From CAZCZR01 sp964503455 (GTDB lineage Bacteria; Bacillota; Clostridia; UBA1381): a DNA stretch of 64,000 nucleotides. The notes under the pieces are model-generated. The model did no database searches, was not told where the DNA came from, and was given only the letters and a program-made list of their open reading frames with translations. The position numbers and the translations under genes are program-made. Location of the stretch: positions 1-64,000 of the forward strand of contig CAZCZR010000001.1 in the NCBI GenBank assembly GCA_964503455.1, written 5' to 3'. This document shows positions 60,034-64,000 of this stretch, in pieces. Numbering within the stretch: position 1 is the stretch's first letter; each line of letters begins with the position of its first letter.

Positions 60034-61011
60034 ATGGCAGAATTACGTTGGAACCCGCTTATCAAGGACTGGGTAATGATTGCATCGCATCGACAAAACA
60101 GACCGCAGATGCCCAAGGACTGGTGTCCGTTTTGCCCCGGTTCGGGAAAGGTACCCGATAAGTTTACGGTTTATGAATATGACAATGACTTCCCAGCGCT
60201 TTCACAGACACCGCCGACGCCCGATGATGTGGCAACGGAGCTTTTCAAGACAAAACCGGCTTACGGCAAGTGCGAGGTCATACTCTATTCGCCGGAGCAT
60301 ACAGTAACGCTGCCTGAGCTGCCGGTTTCGCACATAAGAGAGCTTGTGGATCTTTGGGAGCAGAGATTTGTTGAGATAAGCGCTGACGAGAACATAAAGT
60401 ACGTGTTTATATTCGAGAATAGGGGAGAGGTTGTAGGCGTAACAATGCCTCATCCGCACGGTCAGATTTACGGCTATTCGGTAATACCCAAGAAGATAGA
60501 GCTTGAAACGGCTTCATCAAAGGAGTATTATGAGGAAAAGTCACATTGTCTGATGTGCGATCTTATGGCAGAGGAGAAAAAGGAAGGCAAGAGAGTAATA
60601 TTTGAAAACGATTACTTCATGGTATACCTTCCTTACTGGACAGAATATCCTTACGGCGTATACATATCTGCAAAGCGTCATGTGTCTAACCTTACCCAGC
60701 TTAGCGATGAGGAAAAAACGGCTCTTGCCGCAACGCTCAAAGAGACATCGGGTATGCTTGACAGCCTTTTCGATTACAAATTCCCGTACATGATGTGTAT
60801 GTACCAAAATCCCGTAAACGGCGAGGATGCTATGGCATATTCTCATTTCCATATAGCGTTCTATCCTCCGATGCGTTCGGCGGATAAGGTTAAGTTCAAC
60901 GCTTCCTCCGAGACGGGAGCATGGGCTCATTGCAACCCGACAGCGCCTGAGGAAAAAGCAAAGGAGCTTATAGCTGCTCATGAAAAGTTTGTTGCAAGGA
61001 TGAACGGCTGA
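60034..61011 (+). CDS. galT: Galactose-1-phosphate uridylyltransferase
   Basis: 325 residues from the ATG at 60034, after AAAGGAGG. HIT-fold enzyme of the E. coli-like class: zinc-type DWCPFCPGSG, the active-site run VTMPHPHGQIYGY with the nucleophilic His in HPH, and YSHFHIAFYPPMRS. It transfers UMP between UDP-glucose and galactose 1-phosphate in the Leloir pathway. No galK or galE lies beside it. Own promoter; terminator downstream. Confidence 0.94.
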   Translation: MAELRWNPLIKDWVMIASHRQNRPQMPKDWCPFCPGSGKVPDKFTVYEYDNDFPALSQTPPTPDDVATELFKTKPAYGKCEVILYSPEHTVTLPELPVSHIRELVDLWEQRFVEISADENIKYVFIFENRGEVVGVTMPHPHGQIYGYSVIPKKIELETASSKEYYEEKSHCLMCDLMAEEKKEGKRVIFENDYFMVYLPYWTEYPYGVYISAKRHVSNLTQLSDEEKTALAATLKETSGMLDSLFDYKFPYMMCMYQNPVNGEDAMAYSHFHIAFYPPMRSADKVKFNASSETGAWAHCNPTAPEEKAKELIAAHEKFVARMNG

Positions 61012-61066
61012 TTAAGCTTGCTGATCCGAAAAATTAAGTTTTAAATCGAAAAAAGTTAAAAACTAA

Positions 61067-61102
61067 AACACCGCCGGCGGAATTTTCGGCGGTGTTTATT
61101 TT
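61067..61102 (+). terminator. Bidirectional terminator between galT and the acyltransferase
   Basis: AACACCGCC (61067-61075) and GGCGGTGTT (61088-61096), then TATTTT; on the minus strand a T-rich run also follows. Confidence 0.75.
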
Positions 61103-61122
61103 ATAGTCTGTAAAACGTATCA

Positions 61123-62196
61123 TCAGGCTGTGATACTGCGGTTTTTGCGGTCGGCAAGCGAGTTTTTTATGCCGCGCTTTACAGCTGTATACGCCATACA
61201 CACGGCGCATGGAATGATATAAACGGCCGCCGCGCGCAGAAAATACCTTACTCCTATACTGTCCACGCCGTATTTGTCAAACAGGAAATTTACCTCTTTA
61301 AGCATAAGACAGTGACTGAGATATATAATATAGCTTGAAGAGTCGAGCAGACGTACAAGGCTGTGCCGGCAGATTTTGCTTGCGCCGCCGAGAGAAAACG
61401 CGAATACCGCGATGACGGCGATCATTCTGTAGGCATTCATGGCAGTTTCAAGCCATGTCCAGCCATTATCGCCAAGAAAGTTCACATATGAAAGACCTAT
61501 CGCGAATATCGCCGATACGGTAAAAGCAATATAGATGAAGCGTTTGTTTTCCAAAACAAGCCATTTTGCTCGGTCATAGTTCATGCCTATATACGCCCCG
61601 ACAGTCCAGTAGGCGAAATAAGTGGTAAATATTCTGTCAGTGAAACGGAAATAATATCCGGGAACAAAGACATCGATTATATTTGGCAGATACTGTCCGA
61701 GTACGCTTGTTGCGATTATCGCGAACGGTATCATTAAAACCGCGCTCACACCCCTGAAAAGCTTTACCCACAACGGCATCAGCAGATAGAACTGCGCTAT
61801 GATGATAATATAGTAAAAATGCCCTACATAGTCGCCGGAGTAAATATAGTAGATAAGATTGTGCAAATCAAATTCCTCTATATGCATCACGCAGTCAAAA
61901 GCATAGTATAGGATCACCCATAAAAGATAGGGCAGTATGATCGTGCGAATACGCTTTACATAGAACTCGCCGGCACTGAAAACCGGCTTTTTATTAAGGA
62001 ACTGCTTTACTCCGCTTAGGAATATAAAGCCGTACACCGCAAACGATGACGCCTGCCACAGCACATATGCCGCTGAATTTGCTACGCTGCCTTTATCAAG
62101 ACCTGTGACCGCTTCGGAATTTATATGGATAAATATTACTACAAGACAGCAGAATATATTCATAAACGACAGCTCGTATTTTCTTTTCTTTTCCAT
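61123..62196 (-). CDS. Acyltransferase 3 family membrane protein
   Basis: 357 residues from the ATG at 62196 (GGAGAT upstream). About ten membrane segments; the first is MNIFCCLVVIFIHINSE, with the family-typical His near the N-terminus. Then FAVYGFIFLSGVKQF and RIRTIILPYLLWVILYY, with the RxxR-type basic loop. Such proteins O-acylate surface polysaccharides, peptidoglycan or other carbohydrates; OafA- and WecH-like proteins are examples. The start overlaps the tmk stop region, so it may be expressed from the tmk promoter. Confidence 0.85.
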   Translation of the reverse strand: MEKKRKYELSFMNIFCCLVVIFIHINSEAVTGLDKGSVANSAAYVLWQASSFAVYGFIFLSGVKQFLNKKPVFSAGEFYVKRIRTIILPYLLWVILYYAFDCVMHIEEFDLHNLIYYIYSGDYVGHFYYIIIIAQFYLLMPLWVKLFRGVSAVLMIPFAIIATSVLGQYLPNIIDVFVPGYYFRFTDRIFTTYFAYWTVGAYIGMNYDRAKWLVLENKRFIYIAFTVSAIFAIGLSYVNFLGDNGWTWLETAMNAYRMIAVIAVFAFSLGGASKICRHSLVRLLDSSSYIIYLSHCLMLKEVNFLFDKYGVDSIGVRYFLRAAAVYIIPCAVCMAYTAVKRGIKNSLADRKNRSITA

Positions 62197-62197
62197 G

Positions 62198-62827
62198 TCA
62201 GATCTCCGTAATATATTTGTCGAAAGCCGCGGCAATCTGAGAGGCGATCTCATCAACAGAGCCGGTTCCGTCGAATGTGACGATGTTTACAGTGTCCGAA
62301 AAACGTTCAAAGGATTTAAGATAGTTTTCACGCACCTTTTCAAGCCGTTCTCTTTCTTCAAACAGCTCGCTTGAAAAGCGGTTTTCCGATATTCTTTCAA
62401 GCGCCGTTTCGACAGGTACGTCAATAAATATAACCAGATCCGGCTTCATCAGCCTCATGCTTTCCGAATTAACGGAAATTACCCAGTCAAGGTCCATGTC
62501 TACGCTGTTGTAGGCGTAGGAGGAAAAGCAGTAGCGGTCGGAAATTATATCGGCGCCGGATTCCAACCGTTCAAGAAGTCCGTCGGTGGGATTGGTGATA
62601 TGATCAAGTCTGTCAGATGCAAAAAGCGACGCTATCATGCGTGTGTCGCCTTTGATCCTGCCCGTAAGAAACTGCCGGAGCAGTACTCCCACAGGGCCGT
62701 CGCTCGGCTCACGCGTTATAAGCGGCTTTCTGCCGCGATCGGTCATATGCTTTGCAAGCAGTTCTATTTGCGTGGTCTTGCCGCTGCCATCTATACCCTC
62801 GAATACTATAAATGTTCCTTTTTTCAT
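62198..62827 (-). CDS. tmk: Thymidylate kinase
   Basis: 209 residues from the ATG at 62827. P-loop FEGIDGSGKTTQIELLAKHM (residues 8-27), LITREPSDGPVG, the DR(Y/S) motif ISDRYCFSSYAYNS and the base-binding run. It phosphorylates dTMP to dTDP. GAGGCG precedes the ATG. The longer frame up to 62872 has no ribosome binding site. The acyltransferase follows on the same strand. Confidence 0.93.
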   Translation of the reverse strand: MKKGTFIVFEGIDGSGKTTQIELLAKHMTDRGRKPLITREPSDGPVGVLLRQFLTGRIKGDTRMIASLFASDRLDHITNPTDGLLERLESGADIISDRYCFSSYAYNSVDMDLDWVISVNSESMRLMKPDLVIFIDVPVETALERISENRFSSELFEERERLEKVRENYLKSFERFSDTVNIVTFDGTGSVDEIASQIAAAFDKYITEI

Positions 62828-62962
62828 CCGAAACGCCTCGTTTTCCGTTGTTTTATGCTGTAAGTATATCATATAAGCAGAAAATTGTCAAGAGTGATAA
62901 AAAGCAGGCGTTCGTCAGAATGTACAAAAAGCTAAAATTTATGAGGAAAATAACATAAAATA

Positions 62963-62991
62963 TTGACAAATTACTTGATTTGATATATAAT
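62963..62991 (+). promoter_or_regulatory. Consensus promoter of rhaB
   Basis: TTGACA (62963-62968), a 17-bp spacer and TATAAT (62986-62991), 54 bp before the rhaB ATG. No clear operator was found next to it. Confidence 0.85.
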
Positions 62992-63045
62992 GTTAATCAT
63001 AGAATATATTTCGGCAGCGCAGCTGTCCGCAAAAGGAGAAGGATT

Positions 63046-64000
63046 ATGAAAGATAAATACAAATTTTTAGCGTTTGACTTCGGCGCGTCAAGCGGCCGCG
63101 CAATGCTTGCAACATTTGACGGCGAAAAACTTACACTTGAGGAAAAGCACCGCTTTTCAAACGACCCTGTAAATATCAACGGAAATCTTCATTGGGATGT
63201 TCTGAGACTGTTTTTTGAGATAAAGCAGGGTATTTTAAAGTGCGCAAACTCGGGTGACAGGGATATTGACTGTATCGGTATAGACACATGGGCTGTGGAT
63301 TACGGTCTGCTCGACAAATATGACAAGCTTCTGGGAAACCCCTATCACTACCGTGACACAAGGACAGAAGGTATGTATGACGAGGCGTTTGCATTGGTTC
63401 CCAAGGAAGAGATCTTTAAAGAGACCGGTATAGCTTTCAACTGGTTCAACACGCTTTATCAGCTGCTGTCGGCAAAGCTTTCCGACGATGTTGCCTTAAA
63501 GAACGCAAAAACGCTTCTTATGATGCCCGATTTGTTCAATTTCTTCCTGACGGGAGTTAAAAAGACGGAGTACACTAACGCTTCGACAACACAATTTTAT
63601 AACAGCGAAAAATACGAATGGTCATATGATTTGTTAAACAAGCTCGGTCTGCCGACAGATATACTCACTGAGGTTGTTCATCCCGGAACTATCATCGGCA
63701 CGGTAAAGCCGGAGCTTGCGGAGGAGCTTGGTATCGCAGAGGTGCCGGTAGTTGCGGTAGCATCTCATGACACAGGCTCGGCGGTAGTGTCGGTTCCTGT
63801 TGTTGACAAGAAAGATTTTATATACATATCCAGCGGCACATGGTCGCTTATGGGCGTGGAACTTGACAAGCCGAACATTACTGAGGGCGCGTTCAAGTAT
63901 AACTTTACAAACGAGGGCGGCGCAAACAAGACAATACGCTTTTTAAAGAATATCATGGGACTGTGGCTGATCCAGGAATCACGCCGTCAATGGGACAGAG
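63046..64000 (+). CDS. rhaB: Rhamnulokinase (partial, runs off the window)
   Basis: The first 318 codons of a FGGY-family kinase starting MKDKYKFLAFDFGASSGRAM (phosphate-binding loop DFGASSGR). Further marks: CIGIDTWAVDYGLLDKYD, YHYRDTRTEGMYDEA, LMMPDLFNFFLTG, ASHDTGSAVVSVPV and YISSGTWSLMGVE, all typical of RhaB. It phosphorylates L-rhamnulose. AAAAGGAGAAGG precedes the ATG. The gene continues beyond base 64000; about one third is missing. Together with the PL11 lyase it supports use of rhamnogalacturonan-derived rhamnose. Confidence 0.93.
   Translation, partial: MKDKYKFLAFDFGASSGRAMLATFDGEKLTLEEKHRFSNDPVNINGNLHWDVLRLFFEIKQGILKCANSGDRDIDCIGIDTWAVDYGLLDKYDKLLGNPYHYRDTRTEGMYDEAFALVPKEEIFKETGIAFNWFNTLYQLLSAKLSDDVALKNAKTLLMMPDLFNFFLTGVKKTEYTNASTTQFYNSEKYEWSYDLLNKLGLPTDILTEVVHPGTIIGTVKPELAEELGIAEVPVVAVASHDTGSAVVSVPVVDKKDFIYISSGTWSLMGVELDKPNITEGAFKYNFTNEGGANKTIRFLKNIMGLWLIQESRRQWDR

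Overview
The window looks like the chromosome of an anaerobic, endospore-forming member of the Clostridia, probably a gut-type, plant-polysaccharide-using lineage. The evidence is a 21-codon spoVM, dipicolinate synthase dpaAB, AddAB instead of RecBCD, an SLH-domain surface protein, formate-tetrahydrofolate ligase, ferredoxin-type Fe-S proteins, and sigma-A promoters with 17-bp spacers. A very large PL11 rhamnogalacturonan lyase and a rhamnulokinase at the right edge point to pectin/rhamnose use. A Monoglobus-like bacterium would fit, but this is a guess. No rRNA, CRISPR array, prophage or intact insertion sequence was seen; one tRNA gene is present.

Layout. 1-1000 (minus strand): a partial ATC-hydrolase-like gene, a scar fusing a HAD phosphatase start to a TetR C-terminal end, then spoVM and a 61-aa membrane protein behind a sigma-E-like promoter. 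1-11.4 kb (plus): ABC-F ATPase, SLH protein with an ABC exporter, orphan microcompartment genes eutS-eutP, a Nif11-like small protein, a heterodimeric ABC exporter and a methyltransferase-like protein. 11.4-15.5 kb: tRNA-Met and the FMN-riboswitch-controlled ribD-ribE-ribBA-ribH operon. 15.6-19.5 kb: asnA and the PL11 lyase. 19.6-28.4 kb: housekeeping genes rsmD, coaD, a coiled-coil protein, fhs, tsaE, tsaB, rpiB, murA, ftsQ/divIB and ftsZ. 28.5-33.1 kb (minus): an HMGL-like aldolase, and lacI-MATE-aldo/keto reductase with an operator at the lacI promoter.

33.2-42.3 kb: addB-addA, a membrane coiled-coil protein and convergent dpaAB. 42.3-42.9 kb: a small decayed island holding a truncated radical SAM gene and an IS3-type transposase tail. 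42.9-44.4 kb: divergent ferredoxin and Crp/Fnr genes around paired inverted repeats. 44.4-49.5 kb: two phosphoesterases, a 460-bp intergenic region with a candidate small RNA, an Lrp-like regulator with an aminotransferase, and pyrG. 49.5-57.4 kb: a second heterodimeric ABC exporter, a 712-aa GAP1-like protein, a repeat-bearing membrane protein and a Nudix-HAD fusion. 57.4-59.9 kb: two G3E (COG0523) GTPases, one with a long His-rich metal-binding stretch and one fused to a YcgQ-type domain, followed by folA. 60-64 kb: galT, an acyltransferase with tmk (minus), and rhaB running off the edge.

Most genes are ordinary core functions. The least explained parts are the GAP1-like protein with its membrane partner, the orphan eutS-eutP plus small protein, the two-GTPase metal cassette, the candidate small RNA upstream of the Lrp gene, and the possible degenerate ZTP-type leader before fhs. 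All calls rest on reading the sequence and remembered family features; no database search was run.
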